A DNA stretch of 6,503 bases from an archaeon (GTDB lineage: Archaea > Thermoproteota > Nitrososphaeria > Nitrososphaerales > JACAEJ01): positions 1 through 6,503 of the forward strand of contig JACGUK010000077.1 in assembly GCA_024256265.1 (NCBI GenBank). Direction: 5' to 3'. Positions 1 through 4,695 of this stretch are shown piece after piece (position 1 is the stretch's first letter; every line of letters begins with the position of its first letter). The translations under genes were made by a program, and so were the position numbers. The notes under the pieces were generated by a model. It saw nothing but the letters and a program-made list of their open reading frames with translations, had not been told where the DNA came from and did no database searches.

Positions 1-276
1 ACCCGAATTGTGTATATCTTTATTCTCGCATATTTTCTGCTCCGATTTGTTAAGGAGTATGAAGCTAAAGATTTGGTTCATGTTGGGATTTTATGGTTGG
101 GCTCGACATTACTATTCGAATGGGGAGGCAGTCTTGCTATAGGGCGTCCAGTCGAAGAAATTCTGATTGGTTGGAACATATTCGCGGGGTATATGTGGCC
201 TTATGTATTGCTGACCTATCTATCATCAAACCTCATTGTTGGTACAATTTTGCACCCAGGTAAGAAAAGAAAATGA
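1..276 (+). CDS. C-terminal part of a small integral membrane protein
   Basis: The reading frame is open to the left edge, so the true start lies outside the window; a GTG at position 10 is unlikely to be the real start. About 91 residues are visible. They form three hydrophobic stretches: residues about 3-16, about 27-41 (after the charged turn VKEYEAKDL), and about 59-80. The tail is short and basic (PGKKRK). The pattern of an EYEAKDL-type charged turn, then a GILWLGSTLLFEW helix, then WNIFAGYMWPYVLL resembles a family of small uncharacterised membrane proteins seen in bacteria and archaea, recalled from memory and not searched. No catalytic motif is visible and function is unknown. It ends 72 bp before the first 21-bp repeat, so it probably lies outside the repeat-bounded cassette. 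Confidence 0.7.
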   Translation, partial: TRIVYIFILAYFLLRFVKEYEAKDLVHVGILWLGSTLLFEWGGSLAIGRPVEEILIGWNIFAGYMWPYVLLTYLSSNLIVGTILHPGKKRK

Positions 277-303
277 GTAAAAAAGATTATTTTAGTCCAC
301 AGT

Positions 304-315
304 GGAGATATCTCC
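304..315. repeat. 12-bp perfect palindrome
   Basis: GGAGATATCTCC is a perfect 12-bp palindrome in the non-coding stretch after the membrane protein gene, 32 bp before the left 21-bp repeat. It could be a protein-binding site or chance. The rest of 277-418 holds only the left repeat and an 8-bp palindrome at 379-386; I see no gene there. Confidence 0.35.
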
Positions 316-347
316 GCGCGCAAAAGAGTTTGGTATAAGCGTTGGAA

Positions 348-368
348 AAGTGCGGGGGGTGGGATTTA
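348..368 (-). repeat. Left copy of 21-bp direct repeat resembling a tRNA-Leu 3' end (candidate att site)
   Basis: This 21-bp string recurs without mismatch at 2186-2206 in the same orientation. On the minus strand it reads TAAAT (end of a T-loop), CCCAC (3' strand of a T-stem), CCCCCGC (3' acceptor strand), A (discriminator), then CTT. This matches the form of the 3' end of archaeal tRNA-Leu, whose acceptor stem is usually GCGGGGG/CCCCCGC. The 3' ends of tRNA genes are classic integrase att sites, and direct duplication of such an end brackets integrated elements. This copy has no tRNA body next to it. The repeat is directly seen; the att role is inferred. Confidence 0.6.
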
Positions 369-418
369 CGTAATATTTTACTAGTATTTCACCTAACGAT
401 CACGGTCGCGTGTAAAGC

Positions 419-1048
419 TTAGCTATGTATGCTGATTCTTGGAGGATAGTGTATGGCTACAACCATCTTGTTAAGATTGTCACTGGTTGTACCAATGACG
501 AAATATGTATCACGTGATAACATCCAGTTAAGAAACTTCTGTTTTACTTTTCCGAAGTCACTAGGATATTTGCTCAGAAGCCCCGTTATTTCCCAGTCTC
601 TACATACTAGGTCGTGGCTTTTCCTGCTCGAATCGGTGAATACGTATCTACACCTGCCATTCAAATCTTGGTAGAAGTCTAGAATTACTGGTTTCACAAT
701 CCCTAAGGACCTACCGCTAGACAGGATTGCATCCACTGAAGGATCTAGGTATTTGGTCAGGAAGTCCCTACGCTTGTCCCAATCTTTAATAGAAGCAATC
801 TTTCCCATATATTCGACCAGAAATTTATCCTCTAATCTAGGATGTCTGCCTTTCCATTCATCAACCTTAACTTTTATCACATCAAATTTCATGAAATAAC
901 TTTGGCCAAGAAGACTTGTCGGGACAGGGTATAAGCGTATCCACCCCTCCCTATCGTTGATGCCTGCAACACAAGTCAATTCTCCATGCATAGGGCTAAT
1001 AGAAGGAATCGCCTTGGCCATAACTACCAGATTTTTAATTTCGGCCAT
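419..1048 (-). CDS. DUF488-associated protein of unknown function, 209 aa
   Basis: Second gene of a two-gene operon, starting 7 nt after the stop of the DUF488 gene. Motifs: an N-terminal block with CVAGIND and GWIRLYPVP (residues about 26-43), a middle block RSLGIVKPVILDF (about 113-125), RYVFTD (134-139), then SHDLVCRDWEI (144-154) and a C-terminal FVIGTTSDNLNKMVVAIHYPP (183-203). This arrangement (WIRLYP near the start, SLG-KP, H-x6-DWE, and a FxxG...YPP end) matches an uncharacterised family I recall as often encoded beside DUF488 genes; no function or fold is established to my knowledge. No signal peptide or membrane segment, so cytosolic. The H-x6-DWE and Cys residues could hint at a metal or catalytic site, but this is speculative. 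Fixed pairing suggests it acts with the DUF488 protein. The pair lies between two tRNA-like 21-bp repeats, consistent with mobile cargo. Confidence 0.75.
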   Translation of the reverse strand: MAEIKNLVVMAKAIPSISPMHGELTCVAGINDREGWIRLYPVPTSLLGQSYFMKFDVIKVKVDEWKGRHPRLEDKFLVEYMGKIASIKDWDKRRDFLTKYLDPSVDAILSSGRSLGIVKPVILDFYQDLNGRCRYVFTDSSRKSHDLVCRDWEITGLLSKYPSDFGKVKQKFLNWMLSRDTYFVIGTTSDNLNKMVVAIHYPPRISIHS

Positions 1049-1055
1049 TTGTGAT

Positions 1056-2036
1056 CTAAAGATGTACCGTTACGATTCCTTCTTTGGATAGCTTATCTGC
1101 TATTACATGTCGGTGGCAACGACCAAAGTCCCGCTCATAGCACAAAAGGGCGACTGTGCTGTTATACGTTAGATCCATCAAGAGCTTCAGAAGCTCTTGA
1201 TTTTTCTCTAGGTATTCTTTGTAGAATTGGAAGTAGTATTCATAGTCATGGGACTGCTTAAGTTTTTGTCTTTCAGCGTAATCTACACCCAGTTCTGGCA
1301 TATGCAAATATCGAATGTGGGATTCTGCAAGGCTCAAAGAAAGTTTCTTTTCGTTGAAATCCTTGTCATACGATGAATATGCATCCCTTCTAACATCTAC
1401 TAATATGTCGATAGCGTTCTGTCTTAAAAGCTCAACGAGTTCGGGCAACTTTCGACCTTCATATCCCACCGAAAAAATCGGTCTGAAACCTGCTAGGGTT
1501 GAACTTTGATTTTCGCTAGTCTCATTCATGAATCGAATCATGCTGAGATTTTTTCTCACTGAAGTTATGTTTGTTAAATACTGAATGGCCTTAGATTCAA
1601 CGATTCGAAAAGAATCATCCGAAATTTGTTCAATTGACTGTTTAGCAAGGAGTTGCTTTATCGTTCGATTTACCACGGCTTTTGGTTTACCGATGGCTTC
1701 CGTGATCTCTAGACGATTCGCAGTTTCAGTATCAAATTGATTGATTCTATATCCTAAGAGTTTTGCAACCAAAAATAATAGCACACGATCCTGTAACGCG
1801 AGGTCTTGCCTAAGAAGGATTACTCGGCCTTTATACAGTCTGATTAGGTTTTTCAATTTATCTGCGAGTTCAACTAGATTAGGTTCGGCTGTCAAACTTG
1901 AGGCAACATCAAAGCCAGGTATTAATCTCCCTAGAACGTCGAAGTATGCTCGCGTTACAGCTTCGGGAGTACCTTTTATCGTTTGCTTGATATCCCTGTA
2001 CTTTACGGTCACTTCCAAGCTATCAGTCGCAACCAT
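1056..2036 (-). CDS. Winged-helix N-terminal domain plus C-terminal DUF488 protein, 326 aa
   Basis: First gene of the two-gene operon. The C-terminal half is a DUF488 domain: SVGYEGR at 189-195, ILVDVRRDAYS at 211-221, YLHMPELG at 243-250, and the hallmark ALLCYERDFGRCHRHVIAD at 296-314 with the conserved Cys and CHR. The N-terminal part (about 1-165) starts with VKYRDIKQTIKG, has a helical segment, and then a helix-turn-helix-like stretch, ITEAIGKPKAVVNRTIKQLL (111-130), followed by a wing-like QISDDSFRIV. A similar N-terminal region occurs in other archaeal winged-helix proteins. A linker (about 168-184) rich in Ser, Asn and Glu joins the two. DUF488 has no settled reaction; the Cys/His set suggests an enzyme or metal-binding role. 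The fusion suggests a DNA- or signal-responsive regulator. The ATG at 2036 was chosen because the conserved block begins soon after it and a TATA box lies just upstream. Confidence 0.8.
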   Translation of the reverse strand: MVATDSLEVTVKYRDIKQTIKGTPEAVTRAYFDVLGRLIPGFDVASSLTAEPNLVELADKLKNLIRLYKGRVILLRQDLALQDRVLLFLVAKLLGYRINQFDTETANRLEITEAIGKPKAVVNRTIKQLLAKQSIEQISDDSFRIVESKAIQYLTNITSVRKNLSMIRFMNETSENQSSTLAGFRPIFSVGYEGRKLPELVELLRQNAIDILVDVRRDAYSSYDKDFNEKKLSLSLAESHIRYLHMPELGVDYAERQKLKQSHDYEYYFQFYKEYLEKNQELLKLLMDLTYNSTVALLCYERDFGRCHRHVIADKLSKEGIVTVHL

Positions 2037-2050
2037 CTTGTTTCCGCAAC

Positions 2051-2058
2051 ATTATAAA
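2051..2058 (-). promoter_or_regulatory. Candidate TATA box for the DUF488 operon
   Basis: Minus-strand TTTATAAT lies 15-22 nt before the ATG at 2036. That is slightly close for a leaderless start at that ATG (about 25 nt is usual), so the transcript may be leaderless from a slightly downstream start or the box may be fortuitous. No convincing BRE or Shine-Dalgarno was seen. Confidence 0.35.
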
Positions 2059-2147
2059 GGAATGAATAGGTTAATAGCATTTCTCTTGATACAACTTCAT
2101 CCCTCTGTTAACATTTAAGTCCCAAAGCGATAACGTAACCAGATGAC

Positions 2148-2159
2148 TTTACTAGTAAA
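2148..2159. repeat. 12-bp palindrome, shared core with left end of cassette
   Basis: TTTACTAGTAAA is a perfect 12-bp palindrome 26 bp inside the right 21-bp repeat. Its first 10 bases (TTTACTAGTA) recur at 377-386, 8 bp inside the left repeat, in the same orientation. Both cassette ends therefore carry the 21-bp repeat plus an internal ACTAGT-centred site. It may be an accessory recombinase-binding site or coincidence. Confidence 0.35.
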
Positions 2160-2185
2160 TTATCGATCAATCAGTCCTAGATGAG

Positions 2186-2206
2186 AAGTGCGGGGGGTGG
2201 GATTTA
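2186..2206 (-). repeat. Right copy of 21-bp direct repeat resembling a tRNA-Leu 3' end (candidate att site)
   Basis: Identical over 21 bp and in the same orientation as 348-368. The spacing between copies is 1838 bp and encloses exactly the DUF488 gene, its partner and their promoter. On the minus strand it reads as tRNA-Leu 3' T-loop, T-stem, acceptor strand and discriminator A. Unlike the left copy, it is preceded on the minus strand by GCGGGGG (see the inverted repeat at 2190-2214). Confidence 0.6.
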
Positions 2207-2214
2207 ACCCCCGC
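2190..2214 (-). repeat. tRNA-Leu-like acceptor hairpin, possible internally deleted tRNA relic
   Basis: On the minus strand GCGGGGG and CCCCCGC form a perfect 7-bp stem around an 11-nt loop, TTAAATCCCAC, followed by A as discriminator. GCGGGGG is the usual 5' acceptor strand of archaeal tRNA-Leu. It looks like a tRNA-Leu from which everything between about position 8 and the T-loop is gone. It could be a deleted tRNA pseudogene, a rebuilt att site, or a simple hairpin. The remaining stretch 2215-2359 shows no gene. Confidence 0.4.
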
Positions 2215-2359
2215 CCATATAATTTGCCAATAAAGCCGTATTTATCTGCTGTCATCTATTATTCATAAATGAGTTAACTGTCCAAAATCTCCATGATCCT
2301 TAAAAGTTTCAAATAGTAAGTAGTTCAAACAGCAGTTTTTGGGATTAATCTTCGTTAAG

Positions 2360-2539
2360 TTATTTTTCAACAACTCTCCACTTTTTTGTTATCCATGCTT
2401 CTGCTGGGAAGCCATATGTGACTATTCTTTGGGCTCTGTGGGCTCCTGTCTTGTGTATTAATACAGGTCCTCTGATTCTTCTACATTCTACGGTCATCTG
2501 CTCTGCTATGAGTTTATCGCCTTCTTCCTTTCCTATCAT
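2360..2539 (-). CDS. Small basic protein of unknown function, 59 aa
   Basis: The ATG overlaps the TGA of the upstream RHH gene as ATGA (2536-2539), a typical translationally coupled arrangement that fixes this start. The protein begins MIGKEEGDKLIAEQMTVEC and ends WITKKWRVVEK. It has 12 Lys/Arg in its last 42 residues, two Trp, one Cys, and the core RRIRGPVLIHKTGAHRAQRI. No membrane segment or known motif was recognised. Its size and position after an RHH regulator would allow a toxin-like or co-regulator role, but the RHH protein's C-terminus looks like a winged helix and not a toxin-binding tail, so a classic toxin-antitoxin pair is not favoured. The coupling, intact frame and codon usage similar to the upstream gene support a real gene. 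Confidence 0.7.
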   Translation of the reverse strand: MIGKEEGDKLIAEQMTVECRRIRGPVLIHKTGAHRAQRIVTYGFPAEAWITKKWRVVEK

Positions 2540-2865
2540 TCAATTCTACCCTCCTCCCAGAGCTCCTTAAGTGCTTTCATTGTGAGTTTAAGGTCAAGTC
2601 TTAGGTCGTTAGCTATGTCGAAGGTTTCAGCCTCCTTTCTCTCCTTGATATACTCTAGAATCTCCTTCTTAGCCTGATCCTTACTTATGTCCCTTAGCTC
2701 GATGATCCTCATCTCCGCCACATTATCTAAGTAATACTGGACAGCCTCCCTAATGAACTCACTTCTGGAACGTAGCCCAGTCTTGTCTAGTAAACTATCT
2801 ATCTTCTGAAGCTCTTCTTCACCAAACCTTATTGGGATGACCTTACTCTTTACTGATTTCTGCAT
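2536..2865 (-). CDS. Ribbon-helix-helix (CopG/NikR-type) regulator with C-terminal winged-helix-like domain, 109 aa
   Basis: Residues 7-48 form an RHH DNA-binding domain: the strand SKVIPIRF (7-14), helix EEELQKIDSLLDKTG, then the typical LRSRSEFIREAVQYYL (31-46). After a short linker, residues about 62-109 (from DQAKKEILEYIKE to LWEEGRIE) look like a small winged helix, with AETFDIANDLRLDLKLTMKALKELWEEGRI in the recognition-helix position. Such RHH plus wHTH proteins are common in TACK archaea. It probably binds DNA as a dimer and represses itself: a perfect CATATACA/TGTATATG palindrome lies between its TATA box and start. The ATG at 2865 was chosen over an in-frame upstream ATG at 2979, which would run back through the tRNA gene and add an implausible 38-residue leader. 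It is the first gene of a two-gene operon with the 59-aa protein. Confidence 0.85.
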   Translation of the reverse strand: MQKSVKSKVIPIRFGEEELQKIDSLLDKTGLRSRSEFIREAVQYYLDNVAEMRIIELRDISKDQAKKEILEYIKERKEAETFDIANDLRLDLKLTMKALKELWEEGRIE

Positions 2866-2867
2866 AA

Positions 2868-2884
2868 CATATACACTGTATATG
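2868..2884. promoter_or_regulatory. Palindromic operator, likely for the RHH regulator
   Basis: CATATACA, one C, then TGTATATG forms a perfect 8+1+8 inverted repeat. It covers the predicted transcription start, 2 bp before the RHH start codon, where a bound repressor would block initiation. The half-site TGTATAT recurs at 2887-2893, exactly 10 bp (one helical turn) from its copy at 2877, as expected for cooperative RHH dimers. Confidence 0.65.
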
Positions 2885-2890
2885 CATGTA

Positions 2891-2898
2891 TATAAGAA
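2891..2898 (-). promoter_or_regulatory. TATA box of the RHH operon
   Basis: Minus-strand CTTATATA is centred about 30 nt before the ATG at 2865. This predicts a leaderless or near-leaderless transcript starting inside the palindromic operator. Confidence 0.6.
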
Positions 2899-2920
2899 TA
2901 TTGAGTATTCGTTTGGACAG

Positions 2921-2925
2921 AAAAA
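2921..2925 (-). terminator. Oligo-T stretch downstream of tRNA-Gln
   Basis: On the minus strand, five T follow ACCCC about 22 nt after the tRNA CCA end. Short T runs act as archaeal terminators. The run is only five long, so support is modest. Confidence 0.35.
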
Positions 2926-2984
2926 GGGGTCATAGTGAATTTTCAATGGTAGCCCGGGGCAGATTCGAACTGCCGTCACCAGGT

Positions 2985-3000
2985 AACCCCTTCTTTGGAT
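2985..3000 (-). other. tRNA-Gln intron 3, 16 nt, canonical 37/38 site
   Basis: ATCCAAAGAAGGGGTT lies between G37 and A38 in the anticodon loop, the canonical archaeal intron position. Loop CTCT pairs with intron GGGG (two G-U) as the central helix. Bulges are GG|A and TT|A. Its removal creates the 7-nt loop CTCTGGA closed by CCAGG/CCTGG. Confidence 0.8.
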
Positions 3001-3016
3001 CCAGAGCCTGGCATCC

Positions 3017-3029
3017 CTAGCCCTTGGGG
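3017..3029 (-). other. tRNA-Gln intron 2, 13 nt, at position 21/22
   Basis: CCCCAAGGGCTAG interrupts the tRNA between D-loop A21 and D-stem position 22. Exon GGTC pairs with intron GGCT (two G-U pairs) as the central 4-bp helix. The 3-nt bulges are AA|C and AG|G, cut after the second base as in BHB motifs. The position predicted from tRNA structure and that predicted from the BHB agree exactly. Confidence 0.7.
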
Positions 3030-3041
3030 TTGACCGCTAGA

Positions 3042-3070
3042 TTCGGCGGCTAACTGAATAGGTTTAACCT
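3042..3070 (-). other. tRNA-Gln intron 1, 29 nt, in the 5' D-stem
   Basis: Proposed between tRNA positions 10 and 11. Exon CGGT (positions 5-8) can pair with intron GCCG. The bulges would be CG|A and AA|T, which is the 4-bp helix with two 3-nt bulges of a BHB motif. Excision restores G10 and the stem GTCT/GGAT. The outer exon helix is poor, so this is a relaxed motif, and the exact border could shift by one or two bases. The intron holds a small AGGT/ACCT hairpin. Confidence 0.6.
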
Positions 3071-3085
3071 CGACCGGGCTGCGTC

Positions 3086-3093
3086 CCGGGCTA
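3086..3093 (-). repeat. Extra copy of the acceptor 5' strand in the tRNA leader
   Basis: TAGCCCGG occurs 5 nt before the mature AGCCCGG of tRNA-Gln. This leader copy could pair over 8 bp with CCGGGCTA at the tRNA 3' end, one pair more than the mature strand. The remaining stretch 3094-3265 up to the transporter stop shows no gene; a weak tRNA promoter (AAATACTT, about 3110-3117) is possible. Confidence 0.5.
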
Positions 3094-3265
3094 CACTATG
3101 AAGATATTGCTCAAGTATTTGTCTTTTACTTCCTATGAAACCTATTCTATCCTGAAACAGCTCTATCTGCCTTATGCCATTAAGATAAACACTAAACAAA
3201 GGATTGCCTAGTCTTCTCTGCCAAACACTTTTTCTTGGCTTGAAGCCTAAAGAAATATCGATAGT

Positions 3266-4588
3266 CTACTTTGAGATTACCTCTAGGACCTTGCCTTTAG
3301 TTTCTATTCCCAAAATCAAGACGCTTAAGGCAGCTACAAAATGTATTATAGCAAACGATAAGAATGTTGGTAGAAGCCCTCCCTCATACCACAAAAATGG
3401 CGTTATTATAAGCGCAAAAATGCCTGCAATACGCCCCATACCTGCTGCCAATCCTGATCCTGTACCTCTTGCACGAGTAGGGTAGAGCTCAGGCGTATAG
3501 GTATAGAGACCAGCCCATGCACCCAAATTGAAGAATGAAATGACAGAACTCCACAAAAGTATAGAATTTATATCCGTTGCTAATCCTAGTAAACAACTAC
3601 CAAGCCCAGCTAATCCTATATAGGCAACTAGAACAGGCTTTCTCCCAACACGATCAAGAAGAAACGTGGCGCTATAATACCCAGGTACTTGTATTAGAGT
3701 GATTACTAATACCCAAGAAAGAGATTTAACGAGAGTAAAGCCAAGTTCATAATATGCTGTAGGAAGCCAAACAAATATACCATGATACGTGTATACCAAT
3801 GCTATCCATAAAATCCATAAGACTGCAGTTCTTCTGCTGTAAGCGGGAGACCAGACTTCTTTTAGAGCAGATCTTATCGAATGTGAGGGACTATGCCCTT
3901 CAGGTTCTCCACCATCAGGTGTGATAGCGGTGAGTCCATATTTTTCAAGTACACTAAGAGCTTCCTCCCTTCTTCCCTTAAGTTCTAAGTACCTTATGGA
4001 TTCTGGTACAAAGCGCAAAACCAAGGGAATTAGAAAAAGAGGGATAAATGCTACTAAGAAAGTTAGGCGCCAACCATAAGTTGGGATCAATAAAAATGGG
4101 AAGATTATAGCAAGTAAAGCTCCATAAACCCATGCAGTCTCCACTAAGCCTATGAAGCGTCCCCTATGTTTTGCAGGCACATACTCAGATACATATACCC
4201 CTGGCTGTGGCAAAGATGCTCCTAAGCCTATCCCTGCCAAAAGACGAAGGATTGACATCGATAAAACATCCCATGCAATAGCACATAGCCCTGTAAAAAC
4301 GGTCATCATAGAAATTGTCAGTAAAAGCGTTTTCCTCCTACCTATAAGATCAGCAATAATCCCACAACTTGATGCACCAATGAACATTCCAACGTAACCA
4401 ATGCTTAAAAGGAGCATCGTAGCCATGGGGTCCAATGACCAATATGTCTTTATGGCTGGAAAAGTTGCAGAGATCAGCATAACATTCATGGCTGTAAATC
4501 CATAGACCAAACTACCTATGATCAATAGTATATAGTGGAAGCGTGATAGAGGTGCCCTATCCAAGAATTCTGTCAAACTCTTATCCAT
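3266..4588 (-). CDS. Major facilitator superfamily transporter, 440 aa, 12 TM, sugar-porter/metabolite:H+ symporter type
   Basis: Proton-coupled secondary transporter of the plasma membrane, 440 residues with about 12 hydrophobic helices (first 17-38, last about 405-428) split by a charged central loop at 200-250. Signature motifs: the loop 2-3 motif ADLIGRRKT (79-87), RLLAGIGLGASLPQPGVYVSEY (115-136), KHRGRFIG (140-147), VPESIRYL (194-201; PES-R-L is typical of sugar-porter and NiaP/SV2-like relatives), the repeated motif LDRVGRKP (311-318), PELYPTRARGTGSG (366-379) and the ETKGK-LE end. Helix 1 has Asn35 and no obvious charged residue; substrate cannot be told (sugars, organic or aromatic acids are possible). 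The ATG at 4588 sits 107 bp from the divergent NAD kinase start. The frame is intact. Confidence 0.88.
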   Translation of the reverse strand: MDKSLTEFLDRAPLSRFHYILLIIGSLVYGFTAMNVMLISATFPAIKTYWSLDPMATMLLLSIGYVGMFIGASSCGIIADLIGRRKTLLLTISMMTVFTGLCAIAWDVLSMSILRLLAGIGLGASLPQPGVYVSEYVPAKHRGRFIGLVETAWVYGALLAIIFPFLLIPTYGWRLTFLVAFIPLFLIPLVLRFVPESIRYLELKGRREEALSVLEKYGLTAITPDGGEPEGHSPSHSIRSALKEVWSPAYSRRTAVLWILWIALVYTYHGIFVWLPTAYYELGFTLVKSLSWVLVITLIQVPGYYSATFLLDRVGRKPVLVAYIGLAGLGSCLLGLATDINSILLWSSVISFFNLGAWAGLYTYTPELYPTRARGTGSGLAAGMGRIAGIFALIITPFLWYEGGLLPTFLSFAIIHFVAALSVLILGIETKGKVLEVISK

Positions 4589-4611
4589 GCTCTTCCCTTT
4601 ATCACATGCCT

Positions 4612-4632
4612 AAATAAGAAGAGGATAAAAGT
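4612..4632 (-). promoter_or_regulatory. Candidate promoter of the transporter gene
   Basis: Two AT-rich boxes on the minus strand could serve: CTTATTTA (about 4614-4621, about 28 nt before the ATG, giving a leaderless message) and CTTTTATCC (about 4624-4632, giving a leader of about 14 nt containing the purine-rich AAGGGAAGAG). I cannot choose between them. Confidence 0.35.
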
Positions 4633-4660
4633 ATGTTGAAAGTGGCAAAAAATGAAGGAA

Positions 4661-4671
4661 AAGCATATTGG
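4661..4671 (+). promoter_or_regulatory. Candidate TATA region of the NAD kinase gene
   Basis: AAGCATATTGG is centred about 29 nt before the ATG at 4696, right for a leaderless transcript. It is weak as a TATA box. It shares the 107-bp divergent region with the transporter promoter. Confidence 0.3.
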
Positions 4672-4695
4672 TAAGCAATTGTTGCCAGTGAGCAG

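Larger units (their letters stand above)
2947..3080 (-). tRNA. tRNA-Gln(CUG) with three introns, CCA encoded
   Basis: Removing three segments (29, 13 and 16 nt) leaves a perfect 73-nt tRNA plus CCA. Acceptor is AGCCCGG/CCGGGCT with discriminator A. Positions 8-9 are TC. The D-stem is GTCT/GGAT (two G-U pairs), with D-loop AGCGGTCAA. The anticodon stem is CCAGG/CCTGG with loop CTCTGGA, anticodon CTG. The variable loop is TGAC, and the T-arm is GGCAG TTCGAAT CTGCC. Exons on the plus axis: 3071-3080, 3030-3041, 3001-3016 and 2950-2984, with CCA at 2947-2949. The acceptor sequence, A73 and 4-nt variable loop fit archaeal tRNA-Gln. Splicing would need the archaeal endonuclease acting on bulge-helix-bulge motifs. 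The start at 3080 was chosen over another AGCCCGG at 3092 because it gives T8 and a complete D-arm. Identity is quite certain; intron 1 borders are less so. Confidence 0.85.

Noticed and set aside
508..519. Palindrome TATCACGTGATA
   Set aside because: It lies within the coding sequence of the 209-aa protein far from any promoter, so it is best explained by codon content and chance.
453..674. Plus-strand ORF opposite the DUF488 partner
   Set aside because: It lies fully antisense to a gene with recognisable conserved blocks, and its translation has no motif. The same holds for open frames opposite the DUF488, transporter, NAD kinase and Alba genes.
2360..2865. Classic RHH antitoxin plus toxin pair
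   Set aside because: The regulator's C-terminus looks like a winged helix and not a toxin-neutralising tail, and the 59-aa product resembles no RelE, ParE, VapC or MazF protein.
2536..2979. 147-aa version of the RHH protein starting at 2979
   Set aside because: It overlaps the tRNA exon and the promoter and operator. The RHH fold begins just after the ATG at 2865, and the TATA box lies inside the extension.
2987..3031. AACCCC/GGGGTT as the anticodon stem
   Set aside because: It would give an 11-nt variable region with no class II arm and would leave the CCAGG/CCTGG stem and the CTCTGGA loop unexplained.
2947..3092. tRNA-Gln starting at the first AGCCCGG (3092)
   Set aside because: That start leaves only five bases, GACGC, between the acceptor stem and A14, lacks T8, and gives no D-stem partner. 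Starting at 3080 gives a complete tRNA.
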